Notes under the pieces: model-generated
Databases searched by the model: none
Seen by the model: only the letters and a program-made list of their open reading frames with translations
What the model was told of the DNA's origin: nothing
From: Adiantum capillus-veneris
Taxonomy: Eukaryota > Streptophyta > Polypodiopsida > Polypodiales > Pteridaceae
Assembly: GCA_014529385.2 (NCBI GenBank)
Contig: CM043970.1
Location: 65,774,996 to 65,838,995, forward strand
Direction of reading: 5' to 3'
Length of the DNA: 64,000 bases
Shown here: positions 38,700 through 50,818 of the stretch, piece after piece
Position numbering within the stretch: position 1 is the first letter of the stretch
Layout: every line of letters starts with the position of its first letter
Translations under genes and position numbers: made by a program

Positions 38700-40774
38700 T
38701 CATGAGCTAATAGCAGCCTTGTGAGGCCTATTGTTATTCTTTTTTATGAATTCCACAAGTGATAGTTTTAGAAGATCTCTTTTCCAAACAAACCTTAGGT
38801 CATACCCACCGGCAGACGGGATATGAAGGGACGTAGAAAGGTTAAAGAATTGGACTGATGTGCAAAAAGGCCCATTGGGTGTGATGATCTCATGGAGAGA
38901 TGTGGGTTCAATTTTAAGGTAGTGAGGATAAATCAGACGAATTTCTTTGAGGAAGTCTCTATTGTTGACACTAAGTAAGTCATCCATATATCTATAGGTA
39001 TGTTTGAATTGTGAAAGATTATTTTTGTATGATTCCATGGTTTTGAGAAACCAATTGTATTCAAAGAAAGAAAAGTAAATATTACACATAAATGGAGAGC
39101 AGGAGAGTCCCATGGGAATGCCTAGGCATTGGTTAAAGTATAGACCACGAGAAACTATAGTGCAGTTACAAAGCAGCCAAGATATGTAAAAGCAAAGCTT
39201 AGCTTCATTGAAGTGTAACGAGTGTAAGGAGGGAGTTACTTTTATCCACCTTGGTTTTTTGGAAAGAGAGATGTGGAAAAGTTTCTTCTTTCTAGCACTG
39301 GAGAAAGCCATTTTAATCACCTTGGCAAGAATGGTCTTAAGGGGAATGTTTTCGTAACATTGTGTAATGTCTGCAGTAAAAAATGTGGAAGATTTTCTGA
39401 GGAAGATTAAGCGAGACTTCTGTAGAGTTTTCTGTAAGCCAAAAGGGATTGTATTGATTCTGTAAGAAGTATTGGAATATTTTCTGTTTAGTGGCACAAA
39501 TAAGCTCAAATTCTGCTAGTATAAGGTCAAGGCATAACGTAATATCCTTGGTGATTTCAGTAAAAATACTGTTGATATCCATCTGAACTTATGCTTATGA
39601 ATTTTTATAAGTGGGGAATAATACAAGTAACTTAGTGTTCAGTACACGGTAGCCTAGATTCCCTAAGTGTTTCAATAAGTGGGGAATAATACAAGTAACT
39701 TAGTGTTTAGTACAGGGTAGCCTAGATTCCTTAAGTGTTTTTCAATAACTGTTTGTAGTGGAAATTTAATACTACAAAATTCCTTTCCAGATACTCGATT
39801 GCGAGCGGCCTTCCAAGCAAGGTTTTTGCAAATAATAGTGGGACAAATAGAGATTTTTTCAAGCCCGACAAAAAACCAATTATTAGAGATTGTTTGAAAA
39901 TCAAAAGCTAGCTGAGATGTAAGCCATGATTCATCAGAGGATAGCCATTTTCTAGGTACTTGTGATATTTTTTGAAGATGGCATTCCTTCACAACTTCCC
40001 TTAAGTTGGTAGGACTGTCATCTCCATTTGGAGAGCACTCAGAAGGTCAGTGAGGCAATTTAGTATGGCTGATAGAGCAAGGTAGGGGTTTTTGGGAAAA
40101 TAAGGTATATGATTGAGCCCTTTGGCCAAATTTCTACGTATTTTATTATTTCCAATAATGCTAAGATCACAGGTACAAACATGGTTACCATAAGCCTCAA
40201 AATTCCTACAAAAGGTGGTAAATTGAAAGCAGGTACAATGGGGAATAGAATTCTGCCGAAGAAAGTCATTACTGTAAATTAAATTCTTTATGGGATGTTG
40301 ATACTTCCATCCTATGAGTATACTGTTGAGTAATTTTTGATTGCCAAACGACAGTCCAAAGCACTCACAAAAAAGATTTTTTGTTTGAATCCAATCAAGG
40401 AGTACATTGTGAACGAGACAATGTATGTAGATGAATCCATTGTCCGGATCCACTTTGTCGAGAGTTCTTCTTCCACAAGGGCTTGTAGTAATCTGCAATA
40501 TCACCAAGGTTTAAATTTTAGGAAAATTCTTGATGGGGGGAATTCTGCCTCTACCCCTTGTGTAGCTACGAACTTTTCCTCGGTTAGAGGATGAGCTAGG
40601 TGTTAGAAAGAAAGTGAAGGAGTTGGCGGTAATCAAAGAGTTGGATCTTTTGAGAGCAGGGGAGGATTCCTCATCAATACATGGTTTAAGTAAATTAGTG
40701 ATGATCTTAACACCTTTAAAGTTAGCATAAGTAGTTAAGTAAATTCCAGGTTCATCATGTTTTAGCTCCTTCAA
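38700..40774 (-). pseudogene. PLE-2 Penelope-type reverse transcriptase, broken
   Basis: Open pieces at 40774-40511 and 40507-40001 (same frame, one stop), 39992-39672 and 39509-38700. The pre-RT block is homologous to PLE-1 (GWKYQHPIKNLIYS near 40312; YGNHVCTCDLSIIGNNKIRR near 40190; KGLNHIPY). RT motif A is FTADITQCYENIPL (about 39375), motif B is CLGIPMGLSCSPFMCNIYF (about 39130) and motif C is YRYMDDLLS (about 39000). A 68-bp tandem duplication at 39609-39745 interrupts the region before motif A. The last 270 codons are open and carry all three catalytic motifs, so this RT core is the better preserved of the two. Confidence 0.87.
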
Positions 40775-40800
40775 GATATCCAGTTGAAAGGGTGGTGGTA

Positions 40801-40910
40801 ATGCGTGTGCTAGTCTCCACCCAACTGTGCTATCTTATAGACTTCCCCTAGCGTACACACTGTCCGGCCGTGCCGGTGGCCTTGCCCATAGAACACATGT
40901 CCTCACATTA
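40801..40910 (-). repeat. Probable start of a chromovirus LTR (truncated)
   Basis: On the - strand the chromodomain frame runs through a purine tract (AAGGGGGGGGG, 40911-40921) into TGTGAGGACATG at about 40905, which looks like the PPT/LTR junction of a Ty3/gypsy element. Only about 100 bp of the supposed LTR remain before PLE-2 sequence begins. Confidence 0.5.
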
Positions 40911-41553
40911 CCCCCCCCCTTGGAGTATCATTTTTGTCTTCGAAAACGAACGTAGGAAAATGTTTCTTAAGTGCGGAGACATTCTCCCATGTAGAACCTT
41001 CTTCAAGTCTATCTAGCCATTTTACCAACACCTGTCGTCTGACACGATGTCTGGTGCGAAGCTCTTGAGAATCCAAAATCTTTTCGGGCTCATGAGGAAT
41101 GCTTGGCGGTTCGATAAGGTCAACCACCACACCTGTGTCAATGACATTATCATTCTGTCCTAGCTGTTTTTGTAAAAGGCTAACATGGAAAACAGGATGA
41201 ACTCGTGAGTGCTCTGGAAGAGCTAACTTATAGGCCACTTGACCTATACGTTTGAGAATGGTAAACAGTCCACAATAGCGTGGTGAAAGTTTAGCAACTT
41301 TTCTCGTCGTCAGACTTTTTGAATGCTCCGGAACTTTGACGAAAACCTTGTCTCCTTCTTCGAAAGTAGCAAGACGTCGATGCTCATCTGCATACTTCTT
41401 ATATCGGTCTTGAGCTTCCTTAAGATTCTGTCGAGCAACTCGAAGCATGTCAAAATGGTCTTGGAGAAAATCCTTCGCTTGTTGTATCTTCTCCTTAGCC
41501 AGCCCCACTGTAACGGGTGATCTAGGTTGAAATCCATACAAAAGCATAAATGG
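40903..41553 (-). pseudogene. Chromovirus integrase C-terminus with chromodomain (fragment)
   Basis: An open frame on the - strand covers the end of a Ty3/gypsy integrase. It begins in the conserved SPFMLLYGFQPRSP block (end of the catalytic core), then a basic coiled helix (DRYKKYADEHRR), the GPY/F module (KLSPRYCGLFTILKRIGQVAYKL) and HPVFHVSLL. It ends in a chromodomain (ILDSQELRTRHRVRRQVLVK ... STWENVSALKKHFPTF). Such chromodomains direct chromoviruses to heterochromatin. The 5' part is cut off at about 41553, beside a run of A, so it is a remnant of about 0.65 kb with no RT or protease. Confidence 0.92.
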
Positions 41554-42159
41554 ACTAAAAAAAAAACCTTACGTATGTATGGTGTGGAGTTGGAATCATT
41601 GTCCACATTTATAATAATACCATAGGGAACGTGCCCTTCCCCCGCCACTTTTATCCCCTCAGTGCTGAAGGGGAACTTATGCCTCTCCTCCAGTGTTGGA
41701 GGGAGCTTTTTATTGTAAAAGTAACTTATTATCGATGTTTTATACAAACATGTATCATTCCACGTTGCCAGGTTGTGGTGTATTGTCCATGTGTCCCTCT
41801 CTTGGGCATAACAAAAATTCTTCAGTCACTTCATCTACAATCTTAATGATATAAATTCATTGCTTTAATGTGTACATGATGTAATCTAAGTACTTCTAAG
41901 ATCACAAGAATATGGAATATAAGTGTATCTTTGGTACTGGTCGTCTGCATCAAAGCACAATCTTGGATGGATTGGATCCTAGACCTTCCTTAAATTGTTC
42001 TACCACCTTTCCACTAGTATGTGTTCTACCATCATTATCCCTTCTACGACTTCTGCAACATGTCGAGTATCACATTCACTTTTGCTATCATGACTACCAA
42101 TACCTACACCACTTTTGTTGTTCGTGGTCATGAATCTGTTGTAATTTCCATCCGTAGGG

Positions 42160-42160
<1 letters not shown>
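41554..42160. other. No gene recognised
   Basis: Unassigned sequence between the truncated integrase and a CA microsatellite. Short frames only. Confidence 0.5.

Positions 42161-42206
<46 letters not shown>
42161..42206. repeat. (CA)n microsatellite
   Basis: About 23 uninterrupted CA units. Confidence 0.97.
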
Positions 42207-42208
<2 letters not shown>

Positions 42209-42209
42209 T

Positions 42210-42850
42210 TCACAAACTAGCAGTATTTGGGGCACCCTATCTTGCATACATATTGATCAAAACATGGCCAAGCATGACATCTTTCTCCAAGAGCCCCTGA
42301 CATAGGTTGGAGAAAGCCACATTGGGCATATATTTCAATCAACACATCCAAGTGATGACATTTCAGAGAAGAATCCCATGAATAACTTCTTGTCCTTTCA
42401 TGACCGCACCACATTTGGCATACATATTGATCAAAGGACTAGCAAGCACAACTTTCTCCAATAGCCCCTACTGATGAGCAACGGTAAATTTTCTCAACCA
42501 TGTCAACATCTTGTGTAAGGTCACAAGCCTTCAAGATGCAACCTGTCCTTTGACATGGGGTGCTACATCAAGCCACATGCCTTCAAAATGCACGTGTATA
42601 TGGTTACATCATGGGAGAGGCCCTCACTTTGCACACGTTGAAAACAACCTAGAGCTTCTAGCCCTACTCCTGTCACAAGTATCCCACAATCAATGCACTC
42701 CAAGAGATGACATTCTGGATAGGAGCTCCTCAAGCACTTTCTATGCCTCCAGAAGTGCACGACATTTGGCACAAATATCATCTAAGGCATTTCCAAGCAT
42801 GACATTTTTTGCTAGAACCCAGACTAACAATATAAGAGTGAATGTTTAAG
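42210..42850 (-). pseudogene. PPR-repeat protein remnant
   Basis: The - strand translation gives recognisable pentatricopeptide fragments in changing frames: LINMYAKCGAVMKGQEVIHG (about 42430-42370), EALGCFQRVQSEGLSHDVT then YTCILKACG (about 42670-42570), and ICAKCRALLEA followed by a KVLEEL-like block (about 42775-42730). These match plant PLS-class PPR wording (LINMYAKCG, EAL..F..MQ.EG..P..VT). PPR proteins bind organellar RNA. Stops and frameshifts make this a decayed copy. Its phrasing resembles fern PPR proteins, an impression I cannot verify here. Confidence 0.75.
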
Positions 42851-43270
42851 CCCATATCAGCAATTTTCATAGAGCCACATGTCTTGAAGATGCTCAACAT
42901 GTTTTGATGCTTCTAGAAAGGTTTAAGTGTTCAAATTGAAAGTTATGATCAAATTAGAGGATATTAAATATAGGAGCTTTTCATTTAGAGCTTTCTTTAC
43001 AAAGTTAGATCTTTTTGTGGGTAGAAAAAGTAGATGAAACCTTTTGCGCATACTAAGGTATATAGCTTTTGAACTAGGATAAAGTACATAGTAAAAAAAT
43101 TGTGCTCTACATCTTTGTAACACAATTAAGGGCCATACTAACACAACATGGATTTGATAAAAAACTAACCATATCAATATCAACATATTGATACTGCAAT
43201 GTCATATATATAGTTATTATAAAAAAGGTCATCACAAAGTTTGTGTTTACGATCCTGCAATAATTTTAGT
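42851..43270. other. No gene recognised
   Basis: A/T-rich sequence with no coding or transposon signature that I can see. Confidence 0.5.
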
Positions 43271-43363
43271 ACAAAGTAATTTTTTTGAATTTTTGGTATG
43301 AGGTAAGTTGAAGTCTACTCTAGCAACGATTCTTTATCTTGTTCACATTATAAGCCAATTAGA

Positions 43364-43426
<63 letters not shown>

Positions 43427-43536
43427 GAGAGAGAGAGAGTGCAAAGTGAGATATTTGGATTTTTTGTATGGGATAAGTTGAAGTCCACCCTGGCAAAAAG
43501 TCTTTATCTTGTTTGCTCGACAAGAAATTAGAGAGA

Positions 43537-43609
<73 letters not shown>

Positions 43610-43684
43610 AAGTACAATATTTGAATTTTTGGTGTGTCTAGTAACGAGTCTTTACCTTTTTCATTCTATAAGCAATTAGTGAGA

Positions 43685-43739
<55 letters not shown>

Positions 43740-43811
43740 AAGTGAAATATTTGAATTTTTGGCATGAGATCTAGTAATGAGTCTTTATCTTGTTCATTCT
43801 ATAAGAAATTA

Positions 43812-43889
<78 letters not shown>
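43271..43889. repeat. Minisatellite: four units, each with a (GA)n tract
   Basis: Units begin (T)ACAAAGT..AATATTTGAATTTTTGG at about 43271, 43440, 43605 and 43735. They continue with GTCTTTATCTTGTTCATTCTATAAG-like sequence and AATTAGAG, and end in GA tracts (43365-43420, 43568-43604, 43690-43735 and 43816-43889; the second has TG before it). Unit length varies mainly with the GA tract. Confidence 0.85.
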
Positions 43890-43896
<7 letters not shown>

Positions 43897-44690
43897 CTAG
43901 AGCATTAAGAGACCCCACTTCACATACATAGACACACACACACACACACACACACATACATGATGATTATTGAGCAGGCATTTGCTTGCATTACCCTATA
44001 TCTCAATAAGAACAACAATAACAAGATAATGACATGACAAACACAACAGTTTCCCCATAATTGAACAACATATAGATTGATCCTTGATTTGAGATATGAA
44101 ACATCATCCCAAATCAACATATCATGATTGTGGGTGAAAAAACCCTTGTGGGGACAAGGGAAAAACCCACAATCTCCATATGTTGCTTGTTGTTGCATTG
44201 AAAAAATACTATCTCAAACAATACATAGAGTCAAGTCACAAATATAATTGTCCACCTGTGGAAGTAACTTATCTACTAGTTTTTCTCCTCAGGAGGAGGA
44301 CCACAAACTTTCTTCTCTAAACACTCAGAGAAGACAAAGAAATCACCCTCTAGCATTAGACAGTGACGGATCTCCTTTGTGCAAGCAAGCCCCAAGCCAT
44401 TGAAGTTAACGGGGAATTTTATCGCATGTTCTACAAAAATCCCTAGTCTCATTTATGTACAATCAACCGTAAGAAATGGTTTTTTTGAGAAAAATGGATC
44501 GGTCCATCAACTTGGAGGCTTGTTGTGACCAAGAGATGAGAAATTTTACAAGTTTCTCATCTTTCCCATATGTAGTAGTCCTTGAACTATAAGCTCATGA
44601 AAGGATTTTCCAAAATGAGTATGGTTTTGGAAGTTTTTTTCAAAACCATGAAAGGATGCTTTTATGTCCTACTAGGTTACCAACCTAGTG
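43890..44690. other. No gene recognised
   Basis: Contains a short CA tract (43930-43956). A small hydrophobic - strand frame (43920-44198) owes its tail to that repeat. Nothing else is recognised. Confidence 0.5.
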
Positions 44691-44699
44691 TTAAGAAGC

Positions 44700-45560
44700 C
44701 AAGAAATTGGAAAGCACTCAGTAGCCCTTGAGCAATGAGCTCATTATTAATTATTTGTCCACATTGTGTTGCATGATACAACATGCCGCATGCCTTCAAG
44801 GTGAAAGCATAGACAATCATATTTGGAGAGAGTCCCTCACTTCTCACTCAATGAATAAAACCAAGAGCCCATGGCCATGCATAATACCACAAGCCTTTGG
44901 ATGCCTTCAAGGTGCAAGCATAGGTGACCGCAATATAGACCCTCTTCACCCAGCCAACTTTGAGAATCTCTTGCTTCTCGGCCCTATGTTTCTTGGTGCC
45001 ACCCATGTTGGGCATATCTTACAATCAACACATTCCAAGAGACCATAGTCAATGGAAATGGCCATCTTTGGGATCCTAGATCCCTTTCTCGTTTTGATAG
45101 TTTCTTGCCCTTTGCAGTTCTACGTTCTTTTTTCCCATTTTGTGTTCCCAAATCTTGTTTCCCATATAAAAATCTCATCAATAACATTTTCTTTTCTTAG
45201 AATTACACCACATTTTGGCATACATGTCTTAAGAATTTTAATAATGGACTAGGAGTCCTTGGCCATGCACATGTCAAGTTTTTGCCTAATATAACATGCA
45301 TGATCCTGTGGCCATGCATACTACCACCTGCCTTCGGATGCCTTTGAGACTCAATCATAGGCGACTACGATGTCCCACAAGAGAAGACAACTTTGACCAG
45401 AAGATAGTAAATTACATGTTGTGGTCCAACAAGAGTAGTGCACTTGGAGCATGAAGGGCACATCAGTCTGGCAATGCTAAAATATTAGCATGCCTTGAGA
45501 AGTTTGCCTATGCAAGAATAGGTCTTTAATGAAATGTTGATCCAAGCTGCCAATTTCAAG
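44700..45560 (-). pseudogene. PPR-repeat protein remnant (second block)
   Basis: The - strand translation has TMVSWNVLIVRYAQHGWHQET (about 45050-44985), the standard VVSWNALIAGYAQHG...EA turn between plant PPR motifs. Further degenerate pieces are shared between 44.8 and 45.35 kb (repeated CACTTTGGATGCCTTCAAGG-like text on the + strand, encoding the LHLEGIR-type end of a motif). It is heavily decayed. It could be the upstream part of the 42.2-42.85 kb remnant, separated by the minisatellite, or a different copy. Confidence 0.6.
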
Positions 45561-46340
45561 ATTCTCCATCAACAACTAAGCACACCTCTGCTCATCCCAA
45601 TCTAAGATCTTGGGCCCAATGTTGCATCATTTAGCTCTCTCTCTCTCTCTCTCTCTACTTCCTCCTCTTCCTTAGCATCCATGGCCGTGCCCTCCAGTAG
45701 GTTTGGATCCCCTACCTCTTGCATCATATCGATAGAGTCTTCTAATGTCGGTCCACAATCCCCCAAACCAATGGTAAGAATTGTTACAAACCCACCCAAC
45801 AGGGTGATCTTGAGATTGATGAGTGTTACAAGTTTGCTTGCCTTGGAAGGTCCACGGCTATGGTTCCATCCATTGTCAGAGGCTAGGACAGAGCAAAAAG
45901 TGGCAACCCCCTTCTTGCTCATCCATCACTCTGCATGCATCGTTCGTTCTTTATTGTGAAAGCTTTATTTTTCGATCTTTCCTTTATTCTCTCTCCAATG
46001 AAATGTTTCCAAGTGGCCCCTTTCCCCATGCTCCATTGTCTAAAACGGTCTTAGACAATCAAGGTAAAAAATCATGAGCCTCCTCTGTCACCCTTACTGA
46101 GGTTGCCTCGCATCTTCCCCCCCCCCCCCGCCCCCACCCCCCCAATCTCGCTCACAAGTTCTCTCTACCTGCTTTGACACTTGATAGAACCTCCCATTCT
46201 GCTTCAAAAGGGATCTCGTGTGATTCTCATCTTTTTTAGAATTTATGCCAGCTGATACCCTCTAGTGGTAGGTTCCGTATTTTATCCATTTCTTTAATAG
46301 ATTCCTTCGAATTCCATACTTTCCTACTTTACCATTTTTG
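45561..46340. other. No gene recognised; CT tract and C-rich homopolymer
   Basis: Includes (CT)n at 45634-45655 and a run of C with single G/A at 46118-46143. Frames at 45602-45959 exist on both strands but look like nothing I know. Confidence 0.5.
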
Positions 46341-46452
46341 TTTCCCTATAAAAGGGTCAGAAGATGGATTCAAACTCGTACAACTCTTATCCTTATTGTA
46401 TTTTAGATTGCTCACGTAACCAAATGAGCTAACGCATAGAGCTATTAGCTAT
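46340..46452 (-). mobile_element. Possible tRNA-derived SINE head
   Basis: On the - strand, TAGCTCATTTGG (46431-46420) fits an RNA polymerase III A box. GAGTTTGAATCC (46377-46366) fits a B box with one weak position. They are about 54 nt apart, slightly more than in a tRNA. There is no paired acceptor stem, so it is not a tRNA gene. The 3' end is undefined, and a retrotransposon inserted just upstream of the A box. Confidence 0.45.
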
Positions 46453-46457
46453 AAAGA

Positions 46458-49400
46458 TGTAAGATCCCCAATTTTTGGGTCTCTTCTAAAAATAAGTAAA
46501 ATAACTTCTAATATCTATTTCATCGAATTCTGATTGTGACAGTATTTGAAAGTCATAATTATGTTGGGATGTTACGGTGTGGCGTAGTCTAGCTACGGTT
46601 ACCATTAGTTGATTAGATACTGTTTGGATGGTCAAATTTAATGTAAAAATTGAATGATAAGTGGGAGAGTTGACCACCAAAAAGCAAAGGCTTGTTTTTA
46701 GGAAAGAAAGAGTCTTTTTAGAAAAGAGAGGAGGAGCTTAGTTAATAACTCTTTTCTTGGAAGCCAAGATTCTTCTTAGAGTCTCTAAATCACGCATCGA
46801 AATCCATGTCAAAAAAAAAAAACAAAAACAAAGTTGCAAACGTACGCAAACTTGTCTCTCCTTGCTCACTCTATTCTTAGCTAGTGCTTTTGGCCTTGAG
46901 GGCCTATATTAATACCTCTCTTCTTTCACTTTGAGGGGATAGATACACTCTCAGACACGAAAGCTCTCTTGCCTTGACGTCAGAATTACTTATCTATTGT
47001 ACGGAGTGGTGCAAGCTCTTCATCACCATCTCCATAAGCTCTTCTCTCTCATGAAGAAGAAGAAGGATACTCTCTCTTCATTTGCTTATTATCTTCTATT
47101 TCATTGTGTACGCGCTCTCTGAAAGTTTTCATGGTGGATACCTCTACATAGCTCTCATCACTGCTCTCTTGCGGCAAAGCAAGAAGTCTTTCAACAATCC
47201 CAAATCGATTTTAAAGCATAGTGAGAAACCATAAACTCCATAGTCATCATCTCTCTCTATATATATCGTTTTTCTGTGTAGTCACCCTCTCGGTGATTGT
47301 TTTTTTTTTTGCATACGAGTACATGTATGGATTAATCAAGCACATAAATATTTACCTCATGATTGTTTCATCATGTTTAACACGTTGATTTATGCACATG
47401 ATGCGTTTATGATCACGCACGTGCATAAAAAGCGCTTTTCATTTCACGTCATAGAAGCGGTAGGAACACTGTTTTGGTCATAAATCAGAAACCGTTATGA
47501 ACTTGCCCGAACCTTTTTTACCATAGGTAAAGCACATCATTTAGAACATTTTCTCTCTCACGTGTCATGTGATAAATACGCACGAGCTAAGAGATATGGG
47601 TAAAAAAACAGATTACTGTCCACTACACGACCAAAATTTTTGACTCCAGGCTCCTTGGAGAACTACTATATAGATTCACTGGATGGGCAAATCCACTTAA
47701 CCAATTGAAAATCTTGATGAATTTTAATGATAAATGAATTTAGGTTTCCATTATCTCTTCGCGAATGCGACTTATTAATCACTCTATTATCAATTTTACC
47801 TATTCACGTAGGAGTGCTATCAAAGGGGGATACCATATGACGTCGTGAGTTAACCGAGCCATTTTGATATGTTTTATGTTTTTTTTTGGTGAGTAAATTT
47901 CAATTATTAGATGGCCCTAAACTTACATGGGAGTATATGGTTAAACATTCCGAACCGCATAGGCAAATACGAATAAAGTGACTTCTTTTGGGGTTACCGT
48001 TTGTGTGTGAGTATCATATGGTCAAAGTGACATTGATGGAGTGATAGTATATATTATAGATATGAACTTGATGCATTGGATTGAGGTCAAGCACTTTCAT
48101 TTGCATGTTTTGCATGCTCCTAAAAATGTTAGAAAGTTGTTTTTGTACATGTGTGAAGTTATGGTTTATGGTTGACTTAAAGGTCGGACTTGATTTGCAT
48201 CATGTCTTTGGTGTTGGAATGTTATCATATGATGTATGGGAACTCATGGATTGATGTGGATGCCTCATATGCCTGGTTATGGTTGCTTTCCACCTTTCTA
48301 GGTCAAAACTAGCTCTATGTGCTAGAGTGGTGAAGTGCAGATGTGATGCATCAACTTTGCATGGTTGGATGTTGTCAAAATTTGATTTTTATATCATGAT
48401 TAGTCCATGGTTGGACTCTTTTTATGCATGAATAAATCACATCTTAAGGATCACATGTGTGTAGAGGCGGTAGGAACACTGTTTTGGTCATAAATCACAA
48501 ACTGTTATGAATCAGCCCGAACCCTTTTTACCATAGATAAAACCACATCATTTAGAACATTTCCTCTCTTACGTGTCATGTGAAAAACACGCAGGAGCTA
48601 AGAGATATGGTCAAAAAAACAGATTGCTAACTCACTACACAACCAAAATTTTTGACTCCAGGCTCCTTGGAGAACTACTATATAGATTCATTAGATGGGC
48701 AAATCCACTTAATCAATTGAAAATATTGATGAAACTTGATGATAAATGAATTTAGGTCTCTATTATTTCTCTGGGAATGCGAGTTATTAATCACTCTATT
48801 ATCAATTTTACGCGTAGGAGTGCTATCAAAGGGGGATACCATATGACGTCGTGAGTTAACCGAGCCGTTTTGATATGTTTTATGGTTTGTTTTGGTGAGT
48901 TTATTTCAATTATTAGATGGTCCTAAACTTACATGGGAGTATATGGTTAAACATTCCGAACCGCATAGGCAGATATAAATAAAGTGACTTCTTTTGGGGT
49001 TACCGTTTGTTGTGTGAGTATCATATGGTCAAAGTGACGTGATGGAGTGATAGTATATATTATAGAGCTGAACTTGATGCATTGGATTGAGTTAAAAACC
49101 TTTCATTTGCATGTTTTGCATGCTCCTAAAAATGTTAGAAAGTTGTTTTTGTACATGTGAGAAGTTATGGTTTATGGTTGACCTAAAGGTCGGAGCTGAT
49201 TTGCATCGTGTCTATGGTGTTGAAATGTTATCATCTGATGTATGGGAACTCATGGATTGAGGTGGATGCCTCATATGCATGGTTATGATTGCTTTCCACC
49301 TCTCTAGGTCAAAACTAGCTCTGTGTGCTAGAGTGGTGAAGTGCAGATGTGATGCATCAACTTTGCATGGTTGGATGTTGTCAAAATTGGATTTTATATC

Positions 49401-50802
49401 ATGATTAGTCGCTGGGTTAGACTATTTTTATGCATGAATAAATCACATCTTAAGGGTCACAGTGTGTAGACTCCGATTGATTGTAGGGGATGTGTCCAAC
49501 TCCAAGTGTGGGAGTTGGTTCAGTGTGATTATGATTTATGGCAAAGGGCTGAGATTCCCTCATGGATTATGGTTGATATTTTATGGTGGAAGCCGGTGTG
49601 GCTTATGGTTTTTTTTCTGGATTGGGTTATGCTACCGAAATGCTGCCAATTTTTTTGCAGCCATGTTATATTCTAAAGTGGCTATGCAGGATTGGTCGTG
49701 GTTCACCCAAGTAGGGTGGACAACTCACCCGTGTGATGTGATTGGATTATGGTTTATAGTTTATGGATTTTTAAATTGGATCATGAAGTGATCAAGATGG
49801 TTATGATAGACGTGTAAGGGTAGAGACCCTGTACAGTCTAACTGTTTGAAAAAGGATTGTTTGTGCATCTAGGAAGTGCTATTGTGATTGGATGCATGTG
49901 TTATGTTTCTCATGGCAGCGTCGCGACAAGACTAGGATCACCTACATCACTTACCCTTAGACTAAAGGGTCACTGACGTGGGGCTTTGTTGGATCGAGGG
50001 TGTTGCCTAGGTCTTCTTGTTTTTGTTAGGCTCATCTACACGATTAGTGCATCGGAAGTTGAATGACCTACACGACTAACGCGTCGGGGATCTTGCCTTG
50101 GCTGTGCCCAAACACCCGGTGCTAGGCATCGAAGAGGAGAGGCACCTAAACTGGTATAGTTGGTGTTGATACCGTACCACCTGCTGGTATTTGGGATCCT
50201 TTCAGAGCTCGGGTTCATGGAGGGAGGCGAAGCGGCCTCACCTATGTCTAGCTCACGTAGGCTGGAGGTGTTCTGGCTCGCTCATGGCAAAGTGAAATTC
50301 TCTCTGTCCGTAGTAGAGAGGAAGTGGACCAGTCGATCCCTACACCGGGTCGGGTGCTTTGCTGGTTGTTTTGTCATAAACTATTTGATGTTATGGTATA
50401 CCCAGATTTTGTCATTGCATTAATACATGGTTGCCTATTCCATTTAGATGGGCATTTAAAGATTCTCTGTTGTCATATTTTCATGTCTCTATGCACTCTA
50501 TTTTACCCTCCATTACATTCTCTCTCTCTCTTCCCGCAACGCGGTGTACACATATATTCACCCTCCACAATGTTATATTTTTCTTGAGTACGATTTCATT
50601 CATAACACCCATTCGGGGTAGCACTAGTCGCTAGGTACCTCTAGATGCAGTTTGGCTCATGGCCGAAACTCCATGCTTGGTCAGGCGCTGAGAACTCCTC
50701 CCCTATGCAAATGCTTCCGCAACTTTGATGTATATTGAAAATTGTTTAAAAGTGTAAAATTGTATATTTTGTGCATAGACCCTTGGGGAGGGTTATCTCT
50801 CA
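46458..50802 (+). repeat. Element T 5' LTR, with internal 1 kb duplication
   Basis: Homologous to 52633-56088, but the segment 47452-48461 is repeated at 48462-49470; the 3' LTR has one copy (53659 to about 54665). A TATA-like CCTATATTAATACC lies at about 46903. Short frames inside (for example 49462-49791) are not recognised as genes. Confidence 0.93.
47452..49470 (+). repeat. Tandem duplication within the T 5' LTR (two ~1010-bp units)
   Basis: Both units begin AGARGCGGTAGGAACACTG and end near ATCACATCTTAAGGRTCACA. They differ at many sites (for example GTGACATTGATGGAG in unit 1 and GTGACGTGATGGAG in unit 2). Confidence 0.9.
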
Positions 50803-50804
50803 CC

Positions 50805-50818
50805 TGGTATCAGAGCCA
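50805..50818 (+). other. Primer binding site, tRNA-iMet type
   Basis: TGGTATCAGAGCC starts two bases after the LTR end. TGGTATCAGAGC is the standard complement of the initiator tRNA-Met 3' end in plant LTR retrotransposons. Confidence 0.9.

Larger units (their letters stand above)
38437..40800 (-). mobile_element. Penelope-like retroelement PLE-2
   Basis: A second Penelope-like element on the - strand, 5' of the right 2.9 kb repeat. Its protein is only distantly similar to PLE-1, unlike the flanking repeats, so the two are not a simple duplication of one element. Its 5' end lies near the edge of an LTR-like sequence at 40.8-40.9 kb. No GIY-YIG domain follows the RT; the frame past the stop at 38700 still looks like RT thumb (NLLIGKYCLNGFNRNQV) and then reaches the hairpins. 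Confidence 0.82.

Noticed and set aside
46366-46431. Complete tRNA gene on the - strand
   Set aside because: A- and B-box-like words exist, but no acceptor stem pairing or anticodon arm; at most a SINE head.
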